Source of the DNA: Effrenium voratum
Taxonomy: Eukaryota > Sar > Dinophyceae > Suessiales > Symbiodiniaceae
Assembly: GCA_963377175.1 (NCBI GenBank)
Contig: CAUJNA010001524.1
Location: 509,592-573,591 of the forward strand
DNA length: 64,000 nucleotides
Direction of reading: 5' to 3'
Positions 1 to 10,339 of this stretch are shown in pieces (the stretch's first letter is position 1; each line of letters begins with the position of its first letter). A model generated the notes under the pieces. It had not been told where the DNA came from. It saw only the letters and a list, made by a program, of their open reading frames with translations, and searched no databases. Position numbers and translations under genes: made by a program.

Positions 1-2
1 CG

Positions 3-194
3 CTCTGTGATGATGCGAGGGCGCAGTCCATGCCTGGAATTCCGTGGAGCCCTGGGAGACACTCGGGTGTCGGACTGCTGGTTTCGCTCTGTCGCCAGGG
101 CAAAGTTCAGGGTGTCCAGGGCAGTCGCTACTTGGGATGCGAGGACATTGAGTACCGCCACCAGGTTGTTCACGAACTCCACTGAGAACTGCAT
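3..194 (-). CDS. Start or exon of an ORF running off the left edge (helical)
   Basis: ATG at 194 in the context TTTACCATGCAG opens a frame that stays open to the window edge: MQFSVEFVNNLVAVLNVLAS, then a heptad-like helix and SDTRVSPRAPRNS. It could be the first exon of the next ORF or an acceptor-side exon of the same transcript. No family recognised; partial. Confidence 0.35.
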   Translation of the reverse strand, partial: MQFSVEFVNNLVAVLNVLASQVATALDTLNFALATERNQQSDTRVSPRAPRNSRHGLRPRIITE

Positions 195-536
195 GGTAAA
201 TGGAATCACTGCAAGGCCAACCCAAGCAAGAAAGGCTGCGGAACAGCATAGACAACTCATGTTAGCAAGACTGGTGTACATCGGTGTGCTGAGGACCTTT
301 TGCCGCTGGTTGTCCGTCAACGGTCATATGAAAGACCAGATGGTCGACACGCCGGCATGGCCTTGACTGCCGGTGGGGGCTTTGGCATGAAAGTGCGATG
401 GTCAGACGTGGAACCAGTGTGGGCAGGGCGGCCAAGAGGACGCCTGTGGTGGCTGCGGCTGCGTGACCGACGCCGATGAGGGTCCCGCTATCGGGATCTT
501 CTTCTCCGTCTGCGTTCTCTGCAAGTGCTGACACTC
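195..536 (-). other. Intron or intergenic gap
   Basis: Starts after a GTGAGT-like donor and contains TTGC-rich sequence and several AG sites before 194. An open minus frame at 262-534 has an alanine/leucine-rich composition that looks like intron translation. No gene called. Confidence 0.35.
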
Positions 537-843
537 ACCGGATGAACGTGACCGGCTGGTTCCATCCGGTTGTCTGAGGTGGCCACAAGCGTGATGGGCA
601 CCGTTGGATAAGTTGGTCGGACCGATGTGGCCGGCACGGACGGAGGTGCCGATGTTGGTGGGGGTGGCAGTGGTGATTGCCCGTCAGGTGCTGGTGGCGG
701 AGGAGGCGGCTGCGGATGCCGTTGCTGACCTTCGAGACCTTGGAGTCCAGCCACAAGAATACTGATCTGCGACGAGATGGCGTGCAGCATAAGCCGGCAT
801 TCTCGTAAAAGGTCACCATGATCCATTCCAGTGTAGAATATGG
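537..843 (-). CDS. Proline-rich exon of the retroelement unit
   Basis: Reads IFYTGMDHGDLLRECRLMLH, a short helix, then a low-complexity proline tract (PPPPPPAPDGQ, PLPPPPTSAPP). It joins the upstream exon in phase. A GTGAGT donor context sits at 538-533; the continuing open frame to 488 ends in an arginine run and is probably intron. Function unknown. Confidence 0.4.
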
Positions 844-1063
844 CTGGAAAGGAAGGGTGCTTCAATCAGTGGGCAACTCAAACTGCGGAAGCAGCAAGCA
901 ATGCAACAAACATGCAACAAGCAGCGCCAATACACAATCATGCAGCAACACCACACGCTTTTTTCGGAAGAGGAGCGTCATGATGGATACCATGAAAACC
1001 TGGACACAAACCACGGAGGGCCAGTGCAAAAGGAGGTGCCGGACTGCATTGCCGAAGTCATTC
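844..1063 (-). other. Intron (GA-AG) before the proline-rich exon
   Basis: 220 nt rich in TTG/TGC on the minus strand, ending in the pyrimidine-rich acceptor CTTCCTTTCCAG. T1064 (phase 1) plus CC at 843 makes a serine codon and keeps frame with a GA donor, as in the other two introns of this unit. Confidence 0.5.
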
Positions 1064-1735
1064 ACCAGAACATTCCCACGTAGCTGGGAACCGCAATCGA
1101 TGAGCGGAGTTTCCACCTGCCATCTTTGGCATGAATGCAATCATAGTAGTGGGAAGCAGCAATGTCGGCGTACGTGCCGCCTCGGGGTATAGTGCAATGA
1201 GGTTGGCGGAGTCTTGCAGATCCACCTATGCGTATGGTGCGGTCACAGTGCACTCCCGCGAAATGGGCTGCTGCCTTGACCGCCGCGTCATGAGACTGAA
1301 GGCTGCCTCTGCAGTAGAAGCCCATCGGAGGCAACCACACTTCGTTCCAGTTCGTGTAGTCGCGATTGGGAAGAGGCTGCATCTGCCATTTCGAAGGTCT
1401 GACTCGCAGAATGTTGATGGCAGCATGCATATTGGTATTATGGGCCCAGAAAAACGGCGAGTTCGACTGTGTGCGATGCTTATCAGGTAGCAATCGACGT
1501 GGCTCGAACGAGAAGAGGATCCCGAAGAGGTTCTTCCGGGCGTTCTTCTTGTCGGGCAAGAACTGGTGATACGTCCGTTTGGTCTTGCGAATATAGGGCC
1601 AGCCCTCTTCGCAGATGCCAAGCTGAACAGTCAGTTGTGACGGCAGGGACTCCGGGGAGATCTGGAAATGGCTGGAAATCTCCTTGACTACATGCGCCGT
1701 CCAGGGGCCTGGGTTGCCATGGGGCAATGGAGAAA
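1064..1735 (-). CDS. C-terminal region B (unrecognised, Trp/Tyr-rich)
   Basis: Continues the previous exon in another frame, a frameshift or decay point near 1,730. Contains LTVQLGICEEGWPYIRKTKR, HQFLPDKKNARKNLFGILFS and NWNEVWLPPMGFYCRG. Its composition is that of a folded protein, but no family comes to mind. It ends at GMFW, where T1064 precedes a GA donor. Confidence 0.4.
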
Positions 1736-2470
1736 ATGGTAGTTCCGAGACGGACTTCACCCGGCTCATCCTCGATGATGTTGTGGCGATGCGGCATGAG
1801 GCTCCTGTAGACCGTCTCCCAAGATTTCTTCCACTTGTCAGGTTCAGGAAACACTAAGGTGGCAATGCAGGGCAACGTGTAGTAAAGAACATCGTCAATC
1901 AGGATGGCAATTTCCTCAATCCGACAGCCAGTGCGGAGCGTGAAACGATGGCTGCCCAAGGCAGGTACTTGTTGGCGAACAGGGAGATGAAGCAACTCAA
2001 TCTGGTTCACGGGTATCCTGAGGTGAGCAGGCGGCAGTAACGGCGATCGAGGTCTCCTCTGATCATCATGAGCGCGACGACCATCGCCTTTCCACTCTCC
2101 CCAGTCCTCTTCATCCTCAGACATCCCTTGTGGTCCCGGTGTGAGCTTGACCCGGGAGCGACGGGATACAGGAGAGCGGGAACGCCTCCCGATTGCATGA
2201 TTGCGCACCGCTCTGACGTTGGTCGATGAGCTAAGGGCTTGAACATCACGTGAAGAGCTGTGCGCCTGCACATTGTGCTGATGTACAAGGCCGTGTGTCT
2301 GGACAAAGAGCTGCATCTCATTGCCATTGATGAAGTTTGGAAGGTGATCCAGCGTCACTTGGCTCGTGGTTTGGACCGTGCCGTCTGGGAGTAGTAGGCT
2401 GCTAACAACATACTCCGCCATGTTCAGGTAAGGGGCGCCGCCATGCAAGGGGCCAACACCTCCGAGCCGA
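1720..2470 (-). CDS. C-terminal region A downstream of the RT (unrecognised)
   Basis: Follows the RT intron in phase and reads GGVGPLHGGAPYLNMAEYVV, then a basic/acidic linker (RRSRSPVSRRSRVKL, EDEEDWGEWKGD) and a globular stretch (HRFTLRTGCRIEEIAILIDD). I do not recognise a family. The most protein-like reading leaves this frame near 1,720-1,740 and continues in the next entry. The open frame itself runs on to 1483. Confidence 0.45.
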
Positions 2471-2571
2471 CTGCATGCAGATACATGAATGACACAACAA
2501 AACGCCCCGACAAGCAATCGCAAGTGAACACCACAAGCAACACAGCAACAAGGCAGCATGCAGATTTTGTC
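2471..2571 (-). other. Intron (GA-AG) after the RT exon
   Basis: A 101-nt segment rich in TTGCTG/CTTG on the minus strand. Phase 2 after GT at 2573-2572 joins codon position 3 at 2470, behind the acceptor TGCATGCAG, so frame is kept with a GA donor. Read through, it gives an implausible Cys/Leu-rich peptide. Confidence 0.5.
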
Positions 2572-4697
2572 ACGAGTCGTCGCCGAACATCACGAAGGAG
2601 ATGCGGATCGAAACCTTTGGCTTCATAAAGGCGTTTGAGAGCGTCAAGTCCAAGTTGTTGCTGAACCGCAGGTTGAGCACCACGTATAATGAGCCACGAG
2701 CGGGAAGACCACGAAGAGTAAGTAAACATCTGATCATTGGCACTCCGGATCCCTTTGATTTGAGAGGGATGATCAGGTAGTTGTGGTGTAATAGTCCTGG
2801 ACGATGAATCACATAGGTAGCCCAGCACTTTGTCATCATTCTGAAACTCAAGCATCACAGGTGGTCGATAAAATTCCAGGGAAAGAAAATTCCTGAGCAC
2901 CGGTGATTGCGGGGCAGAATCACGTAGCAGGATGAAGCGATTGTCGACATAACGCTCGTGCCAGATCACCCCGACATCGGGCATGCGAAAACGTAGAGAG
3001 CACATTGTTTGGTGCCAGAAGAAGTCCTCCACCGTGGCAACCAGATTGCAGAGAGGGGGTGCTGCAGGTGATCCCATAGCGACTCCACGTTCTTGCCGGA
3101 ACAAATAGCCATTGATCTCGAAGTGACTGTTATCAATGACAAAGTCAAGGAGGCATCGAAGATCTTGTTCACGAAAGGTTCGAGGAACCTTAGTTTGACG
3201 GCGCCATTTTCCTTTGAACATACGGCGTCGATGATCTGACTTCAATTCGTACACCGACCATTGTGAGGATCGGCGGAGGCCAACTACTTGATCATAACGA
3301 TGAAGAAGCACCTGTAGTGCCTGATGGAAACGCTCCGTGGGAATGGATGTGAAGAAACCGGAAAGGTCCTGAGACACCAGGTGGATGTATTCGGCGGGAT
3401 CTGTCTTTGACAGCGCGTCCCAAAGCTGTTGGACAAGCTCCTGAACCGAAAGCTGACCTGGTATGTCTGGAAAGGTGACTTTGGTAAGTTCAAATATGAG
3501 GGCGCCGAAGACTGTGAGGAAGGGTGCTGCCCACGTGCGAAAGAAAGAAATGATCGGTCTTGCTTTCTGCCAGTCCTTGGTTGGCTTGGGAAGGATGCGG
3601 GCTGTAGGCAACGGTGCTTGGAGTCGAAGTCCCCACGCGTAACGCTGATGTAGGAGAGAAGGTATCGTAGTGACCACTTCTGAGCGAAAGGATGCTGCAG
3701 ATTCACGACACAGCGAAAAGACTTCTCCCGAGCAAAAGGTCTTGTGCATCAGTATGGCAAACAACGAAGGACAAATCACATGTGCACGAGAGGGAAAATG
3801 ATCCGCTGGAATTACAACCCACGAGGACAGAGAAACCACGGTGCGCTGTAGTGATTCGGATGTCCAGTGAGCACGATCATGAAGGTTGGAGCGATGGGCA
3901 TCAATCAACTGAGTCATAACAGGCCGTAGATCAGTAAGGAGACTGGATCCATGTACATGCCACCGACGAGCTAGTTTGCGAAGCTGTGTGGTAAAACGCT
4001 GATGCAGCATGTCAACATCGCCAAAATATTGATCCTTCATGGACGCGGTCATGATGTCAATGTCGATGTCTGCATTGATGCGTGAGAACTCATCTACCAT
4101 TACTACATGTTCATGTGCACGATGTAGGAGGTGGTCATCAATGTCTGAACAGCGACACGGAAAAGATATGTCAGGAGTCCACCTGCGTTGCCATGTGCGG
4201 TAGTTGTAGATCCTGTCCCCCAAGGTAGCACTGCGAGTTTCCACCACCCGGATCTTTGGAAGAAATAGGGAGGGAAACAAGTCACGATGCGAAGCAACCC
4301 AACGTTGTAACCATGTGCCAAGCTGAGCTTTCCAATTCCGTACATGTAGAGGTGGGAGAAGTAGTTGTGTCAAAGTGCTTGGTGATTGAAGTTGTCGTTT
4401 GTGCATTACCTGGGTGAGGAGCTTCTGTGCCTTAGAACGAAAAGGCTCGTTGACGAAGACGGAGAGTCGTAGGAAGTAGTAGAGCTGAGTAGGTGGAAAA
4501 GCCGCCGACAGTAAGTCTCGCATAGTCTGGAACGACGCACCTGTGTTGGATCCCAGCTGATAAAGAGTGGAGTAATGCGCTTGAATGTCATCCAACATTT
4601 CAGGTCGTAATTGCCGTTGAAGATCCGGATGTAGTCGTCGTCGGAAACGTGTAGCCCGAGTGAGGTGGGAGATGACAACGAATGACGCCGAAAGTCA
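2572..4697 (-). CDS. Reverse transcriptase of Penelope-like type
   Basis: A 724-codon frame from ATG 4598, with the open frame reaching back to about 4697. Motif A is QDLSGFFTSIP with catalytic D411 (ATG numbering); motif B is GVAMGSPAAPPLCNL (A507-P511); motif C is RYVDNRFILL with D552 followed by N553. RTs normally have DD here, so the second aspartate is replaced by asparagine. Upstream, PCRCSDIDDHLL and HEHVVMVDEFSRI form a Cys/His-containing region. The coding part ends at RRRLV near 2572, where a GA-AG intron starts; the rest of the open frame to 2424 is hydrophobic, Cys-rich intron translation. Family assignment rests on the motifs; YVDN may be a subfamily trait or a loss of activity. 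Confidence 0.8.
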
Positions 4698-5556
4698 ACC
4701 AGATGCTCACGGAAGCCAATTTTTCGAAGAAGTCTATGTACCCAGGGAGCATTCAAATGCGGACGTAGCAAGTATTGCCACTTGCTTTCCTGGACCCAAA
4801 CCGAGGAAATGGGAAGTTTGATCTCAACCGGAATGGCACAGAAAAGCCAGTAAGTGTTGGATCGCTTCCAGTAGTGAAGTGCAGGTTCGAAGAAGGCATG
4901 GCGTCCCCGAAGTAGTTGTAGAAATTTGCGACTGCGTGAGTGTTCTCGTCGAAGAACATCCTGATCAGTTGCTCCAACGTAGTATGGACTGTGCCATGGA
5001 GAAAGTCTGATGTAGACGCATGGTTGTTGATGGTGACCTGGATCTTGAATGAAGTCATAGAGGTCCGGGAAACGTGTCCGTAGTGAGCGAAGGTGTCTTG
5101 TGTCCGCAAAAGTGGAATGCATGATTTCACACAACAGAGACGTCTTGTAGAAGTGAAGAACCTCGAAAAACGGCGGGACATACCCATAATCTTGAGAAAT
5201 GAGACGCTGCAAGAAACTGATCAATAAATAGGCAGTGCACCGGCACCTGTGAAGTTCATACCTGTTGGCCACAGTGTGATAAGACTGCGACATGGAGTGA
5301 ATCGGGATCTGAAGTGCGATCCGAACCACAACTAGTACTTCCAGAATAAGGCCCAGCCAAGGTAGCCGCTCAACTGACTCATATTCATCCATTGGTATCG
5401 ACGGTGGTGGAAGTCCAGGAAAGCAGTATTGCCAGCACGTAGAGAACATTGTCAACGAGTGCAGAAAGGTATCTAAGGGATGCCATTGTGCAACATCATC
5501 ATAGATTCCACAGCGGCGAAGCTCAGCCAACATGGTGAACATGCAACCAATGAAAT
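4690..5556 (-). CDS. GIY-YIG-like endonuclease domain of the retroelement
   Basis: Long open frame preceding the RT on the same strand. The motif CVYIRLSP then HSPYYVGATDQDVLRREH (about 4939-5016) has the spacing of GIY...YIG followed by the conserved arginine and a histidine. In ORF numbering from 5617 these are Y202 (VYIR), Y212-G215 (YYVG), R223 and H226; a downstream FFEP (E244) is a candidate for the metal-binding glutamate. In Penelope-like elements this domain nicks target DNA to prime reverse transcription. The frame stays open into the RT exon until 4406, but the protein-like reading switches near 4,690. The first glycine of GIY is not conserved (VYI), so activity cannot be assumed. 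Confidence 0.65.
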
Positions 5557-5739
5557 CTACAATGTGGCGGCAACAGGAATGCAAGCGGCAATTAACACCA
5601 AGCAATTCACAACGCAAGCAAAGACAAGCACATCATCAAACAAGTGCAGAGCAAGAAGAGGACGGACAAGTTTTGAACCATTCATCAATCATGACACAGC
5701 TGCCACTCCGGGCTCATAAGTGAACGAAGGTAACTGCTC
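5557..5739 (-). other. Intron (GA-AG) between the N-terminal and GIY-YIG exons
   Basis: Stop-containing 183-nt gap, rich in TTG/TGC/CTTG on the minus strand as dinoflagellate introns often are. Exon phase 1 (T at 5740) joins codon position 2 at 5556 only with a GA donor and the TTGTAG acceptor; GT at 5741 would not keep frame with any nearby AG. Confidence 0.55.
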
Positions 5740-7169
5740 ACCCTGTGAGTAAGCGGTCAGTCACGATGAGGTGACACAACGCCTTGTCAGTGAGCTTGGT
5801 GAGGTAGCCAGGCTCCAGTCCCCACAGAGCCGCCATCGCCCCAAACGTAGGTGCGTCTCCTTTTGGGATGCGTTGACGCGCCTGAAAGAGCTGGGTCGAC
5901 ATGGATTCCAAGGACTTGTTGCCGTTGAGACGGGATGGGTGATTGGCCCGCTTGATCAATGACGCCAAAGTAGTGGTAGTGGGCGATTGCTTGAGATACA
6001 AGCGTGGTTGATCACTAGTCCATGTGTAGTACTTGATGACGTCTGCAGGCGTGCTGTGCATGGTGAGCAATTGTGACGCCGCCGGCTTGGAAGGCGGTGA
6101 AGAAAGTCCGTGCAGAGACTGGATGATTCGGGGTTGCACTGCGCCATCAAATGACTTGCCATCAAGGGCTGCTGCACTGACCGTAGGTAGGGAGCTGGTC
6201 GGTGACGAAGATTGTGTGTGATTGGTCGGTGGTGGTGTGACCAACTCTGCATCATCCTTCTGGGTTGGCACCGTAGGGGAAGTCGAAGCGCGTAGCGATA
6301 CCGAATACTGAGCCTGGAGCAACTCATGAGCTCGATTTAGATCATTGAACTTCTTGACCATGTCTTCCGTTTGGGTAGAGGGCGTGAGAGTCGCGTGTTG
6401 CTGCTGAAGGAACTGAAGCACCAAGTTGGCCAAATGGTCATGAACCTTGATACGCTGGTTGAAGTCGTCAAGGTTGAGCCCCAGTGAGCTGGCAAGGTCC
6501 TTCTCTAAGGTGAGCAGGTTGATCGACTGTGATCGTCGTAGTAGTTTGGAACAGGTACTCCAAAGTAGGGCCTCGGTGCAAGTGCGAAAGCCTTCCCACG
6601 TCACGAATCTGCCGTGAGCAAATGGTCGGAGCAGCCAGTTGGTGATGCCCCCGTGAATGACCTGAACCAGGCGAACGTCACGAATGTCCATGCCGGACAT
6701 GTCACGTAGGTTGTTGTGCGGGGTGTTGGCGACCGTCATGGGCAGGCTGAAGTTGTAGAGCTGGTTGATGTCTAGTAAGCCATGCTTTCTGAGGTCGAAC
6801 TGGCAGGGCTGCAGGGTATCCAGGCGATGGTGTAGCTTGAGAAGGAGTGACCGGTGGTGGCATCACGGGCGTGATGAACTTCGCTGGCGTGGGCTCTGGA
6901 GGAACCGGTATCATGTAGTTGACCGGTGAATGATGGAACTGCTGCGTGGGGTTTGGAATCGATTGATAATTGCCTGGCATCACCGGAAAATTGTTGCTGG
7001 AGTTGTAGCCTGAATTGTGTTGCCAGGATACCAGGTTGTTCCAATCCATGCCCTCCGAGACCTGATTGTCATTGTGTTCGCGTCGGCGTGCTTTGCGAGC
7101 TTGAGGGGAAGGACTCCGATCCCGTCTGCGCCGTGTTCTGGATCTGTCACGATCATCCCATCGAGACAT
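5740..7169 (-). CDS. N-terminal region of the retroelement protein (RS-rich, Pro/Gln-rich, then helical)
   Basis: ATG at 7169 opens an arginine/serine-rich stretch (RDRSRTRRRRDRSPSP), probably a nuclear-targeting or nucleic-acid-binding tail, followed by a Pro/Gln-rich segment. Around 6,810-6,870 the protein-like reading moves by +1 to a second frame that starts with LLKLHHRLDTLQPC and runs to 5740 with a long helical stretch (roughly LTLEKDLASSLGLNLDDFNQ). The second frame has no start codon until 6739, so one frameshifted exon is more likely than two genes. It ends in LLTG, where a GA donor at 5739 would begin the intron. No database family recognised; the role as ORF1-like or nuclease-associated region is inferred from position. 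Confidence 0.5.
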
Positions 7170-7340
7170 GATGGCACAACAAACTCAAAACTGCGACACC
7201 TCAATCTTGAGAGAATCAAATCCGACAAGATGCAAGTCAACGCAAGTTCAAGCCAAGCACAGATCAACATGCGGTCATGCAGCCACCAGCAGCGATTGTG
7301 AGACTTAGCTATGATCTGACGGCTGTCTTCCCTTTAGTGA
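7170..7340 (-). promoter_or_regulatory. 5' flank of the retroelement ORF, with a possible 5'UTR intron
   Basis: On the minus strand this is CTTG/TTGAC-rich and ends TCTCTCAAG about 35 nt before ATG 7169, which looks like an intron acceptor in a 5' leader. No TATA-like or other promoter motif is recognised. Confidence 0.25.
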
Positions 7341-7503
7341 AACCTCGTTCCTGGTTAAATCAGAAATTCCGCTGTTCTATGATAAGCACGTTGAGGTCAA
7401 ATTTTCCGACAGAGTCGGCCCGGGGTCACACAATGGGTACACCCGAGGATTCCCCACGAATGGGGTGTACACACTTAAACTTCAGATGGAGGGTGCTAAT
7501 CTT

Positions 7504-7563
7504 TCGAGTACAACTGATGAGTCTCGAGTACAACTGATGAGGCTCGAGTACAACTGACAAGTC
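7504..7563. repeat. 20-bp tandem repeat, three copies
   Basis: Three near-identical units TCGAGTACAACTGATGAGGC at 7504, 7524 and 7544, differing at a few bases. It sits about 330 bp upstream of the retroelement start codon (minus strand). Confidence 0.85.
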
Positions 7564-10339
7564 TCAAGTCGGATAAGGTTCGGCTGGCAGGTCACTTGGC
7601 TTCACTCTAGTGTCGAAAACGTTACAAGGTTCAACATGAAGCACACACAGCGGCAAAAGAAGCGGCCAACTGGACTTTCATCAACATCACTTCACAAAAG
7701 CAGGTACACACGGGTGATCAATCCGTGCATCCAGCATCAAGCATAGCTTCGTTGGCCAGCGTTTGCTTGATGGCTGCTGGCCCCCTGCTACTAATTGTGG
7801 TGACAGGGTATTCTGCCACTCCGCACACACACACACACAAACAATCAAGCAAGGAAACAGGCTAGCGAGCAAGCAAGACAACACACTGCTGATCCAATAA
7901 AACAAATGAACAATGATCCTACAAATTACAAGGACTCACACATTGAAAATCAGGAATAAACATCAAGGGCCTTCAGTTTGTTCTAGAGTCAACTTCCATC
8001 CTTGTTTTCAGATAACCACCCAGAAACCATGACAACACGACGGGCGTGTGACAAGAACGATGTTGAAGAGAAGGGGGAATCAACACCTGGAATTGTCGGA
8101 AACATCCAATGGAGCAAATCCCGGGCAACATATGCGAAAGACCCGCAATGCACATGGGGAAAAACAAACACTTGCCCGCAAGGAAACCGCCCGTTGCTCG
8201 CGGGACGCACTCACACAATAGTTGACCAATGCAAGCAGATCCGGGGGAGTGGCATGGATGCTTCCTGCAGATTCAATCAAGTCAAAAAGGGGCACCGTTT
8301 TCTGGGAAAAACAACAGGCATATAGTTCATTTGTCTATGCATGCGCCCTCGCACAAACATGGATTAGCGCAGGCCCCCATGCTGCGAGGAACAACATCTA
8401 AAATGTCTCTGCACACTTCCACTCCTAGTGGGAGCGCAATTTGCTTGATGCAACTAGATAGGGAGGCGGGGGTGAAGCATGATGGATGCCTTCAGCAAGT
8501 ATTTGAACGACCGCGCTCTGGCTTCTCCTTGAAGGGGGTTTGACCAGTGTCTGCCATTGGGGAAGCGCAGCCTTTTACGGAATTCCCCTTGCCCCCAAAA
8601 CATTTGAAACAAGGTCAACTTTCTGGCCTGCCATCACCGCTGTGCGAATTCTGAGATAAATACATGTACATACCCAAATATTTCGTAGGTCACGTAGGCA
8701 CAACAGGCCATGTTTAAACCAAACAGAGGCATTGCATCCAGAAGTCCAATATGATATCTTCATTTGCTGCAGGCAGGTGATAACATGCCATGTCCAAGTT
8801 TCAGACAGAAACGGCGGACCTAATAGATTCGTGGCTTGTTCAAGAATATTAGGAAGCAACAACTCGCATCCCTGCTTTCTGACCACCCTATAAAGAACAC
8901 AAGATAAAACTAAGCTCGGAAACAGGTTTGGGGTTGGGAGAACAGGGTCCCCAACAACTTGCCTGCATTAAGCTGAGCAAGTTGCATGCCAAGCCTGAGG
9001 GCGAAGTGGAAATAGGTCCATACCTCGTCTGCGTTTGGGATGAAGCAACATGGCTTCCCTTTCATGGAAAGCCAAAAAAAAACGCCCATTTCTTGTCGAG
9101 CGGACGGCAAGTTCCTACAGTTTTGTGTAGTTGTTCAAAGAAGCTGGTCGCCATGCGGCTCCCGGATGGCTCTCAGGGACCAAACAAGGGAGCCAAGTGT
9201 CCAGAAAGCCCACGGATACCAAGGCCAAAGCCCCAGTGCAGTGATCCATTCCAAAACCAATCACGACATCGCGTGTTAACAGCAAGGGTCCAAAGGGACC
9301 GGGGTAGAAAGAGCTATGGTTGCTTTGAGCTTCTTCTTGCTGTTCTTTTCGAGAACGATGGCAAAGGCCGGTGGACTCAGGCTTGGACAATCTGTATGTA
9401 GGGAGTTCTAACCAGCAACTGTTGGGCGCATTCCAATCAAGGAGGATAACTTCTGTTTGCGCAGAAAGTTTGACCAGGAAGCTTCAACATGAAGGAAACA
9501 CTGGAATTCACCCTGTGATCGACGCATGCCGTAAGCGCCACAGTCGCACACAGTAACTTCTTAGTTGATATTTGGACGGCAACAGAAGCAAACCAACCAT
9601 TCTAAGGTCCCCTATTTTTTTAACGTTCCACAAAGTTCCCATGGACCCCTTCCGCGTGAATCGGCGTCACGTGACTTTCTGCGCACCCTGCACATTCTCG
9701 GCAGTTCTGACGGAAGGAACGCAGTCTACCATTTACGGTTTCACTCCTTTCTGTGCGCCGAAGGGTTGAGGGTCCGAGCTCCGGGCAACACATGCAACTC
9801 CGAAAGCAATTAGCCAACCTCCATGGTGGCAGGAGAGCGGGATACGACCTGGCGAGCTGCTGATCGCTTGAAGAAAGGACTCAACGGGAGCAATATGCGA
9901 GGCTCTTCCCACAAAATCGTTGGCTCTGGCTTGAGCAAAACCCGGTTTAATGTAAGATGGTTCCACTGCCCCCCATCCACAGGGGAAAAGGGGGAAACCC
10001 TTCATATTGATATCCATGTGGGTCCCGGTAGCTTCGGTTGGCGGTAGTGGAAACCATCTGTTGGGGTGGGTTTTCTGTTGGTGTTGCTTTAAGACTTTAA
10101 GACTCATCTCCGTCGCTTCTTCACGCTTCTCAGCTCTTTCTGCGGCTGCAAATCAAGATTGTTTCCCAACATTGGGACCAATCAAGCCAGCACGGCAACA
10201 ACGGAAAGTGGCAACATACACTTGAATTTTTCATGGGATCGTCATCAATCGTCTTGGTACAGAAAGAGACTGAACAAAGTGGCACAAGGTAATGCACATG
10301 CACACAAGGCCGCGCCCAAATCAAAAAACAAACAAACAA
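7564..10339. other. No gene seen; non-coding spacer
   Basis: Mixed sequence with only short overlapping open frames and a CA-rich patch near 7,826-7,840. I found no coding-like exon with plausible splice sites and no recognisable mobile-element domain. Confidence 0.4.

Larger units (their letters stand above)
537..7169 (-). mobile_element. Penelope-like retroelement with N-terminal GIY-YIG, containing introns
   Basis: A minus-strand unit encoding, in order, a basic N-terminal region, a GIY-YIG-like nuclease, a reverse transcriptase, an unrecognised C-terminal region and a proline-rich exon. The RT motif B (AMGSP) and the RYVDN motif resemble Penelope-like elements. A GIY-YIG before the RT matches the permuted order known for the Naiad/Chlamys type of these elements; the classic order has it after the RT. 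Three introns split the unit, which fits the known tendency of Penelope-like elements to keep introns. Reading frame changes near 6,840, 4,690 and 1,730 without a visible intron, so this copy is probably decayed. Terminal repeats were not found, so the ends are uncertain. It may instead be a host gene derived from such an element. Confidence 0.7.

Noticed and set aside
488..536. Arginine-run tail of the proline-rich frame
   Set aside because: Follows a GTGAGT donor context; more likely intron than coding.
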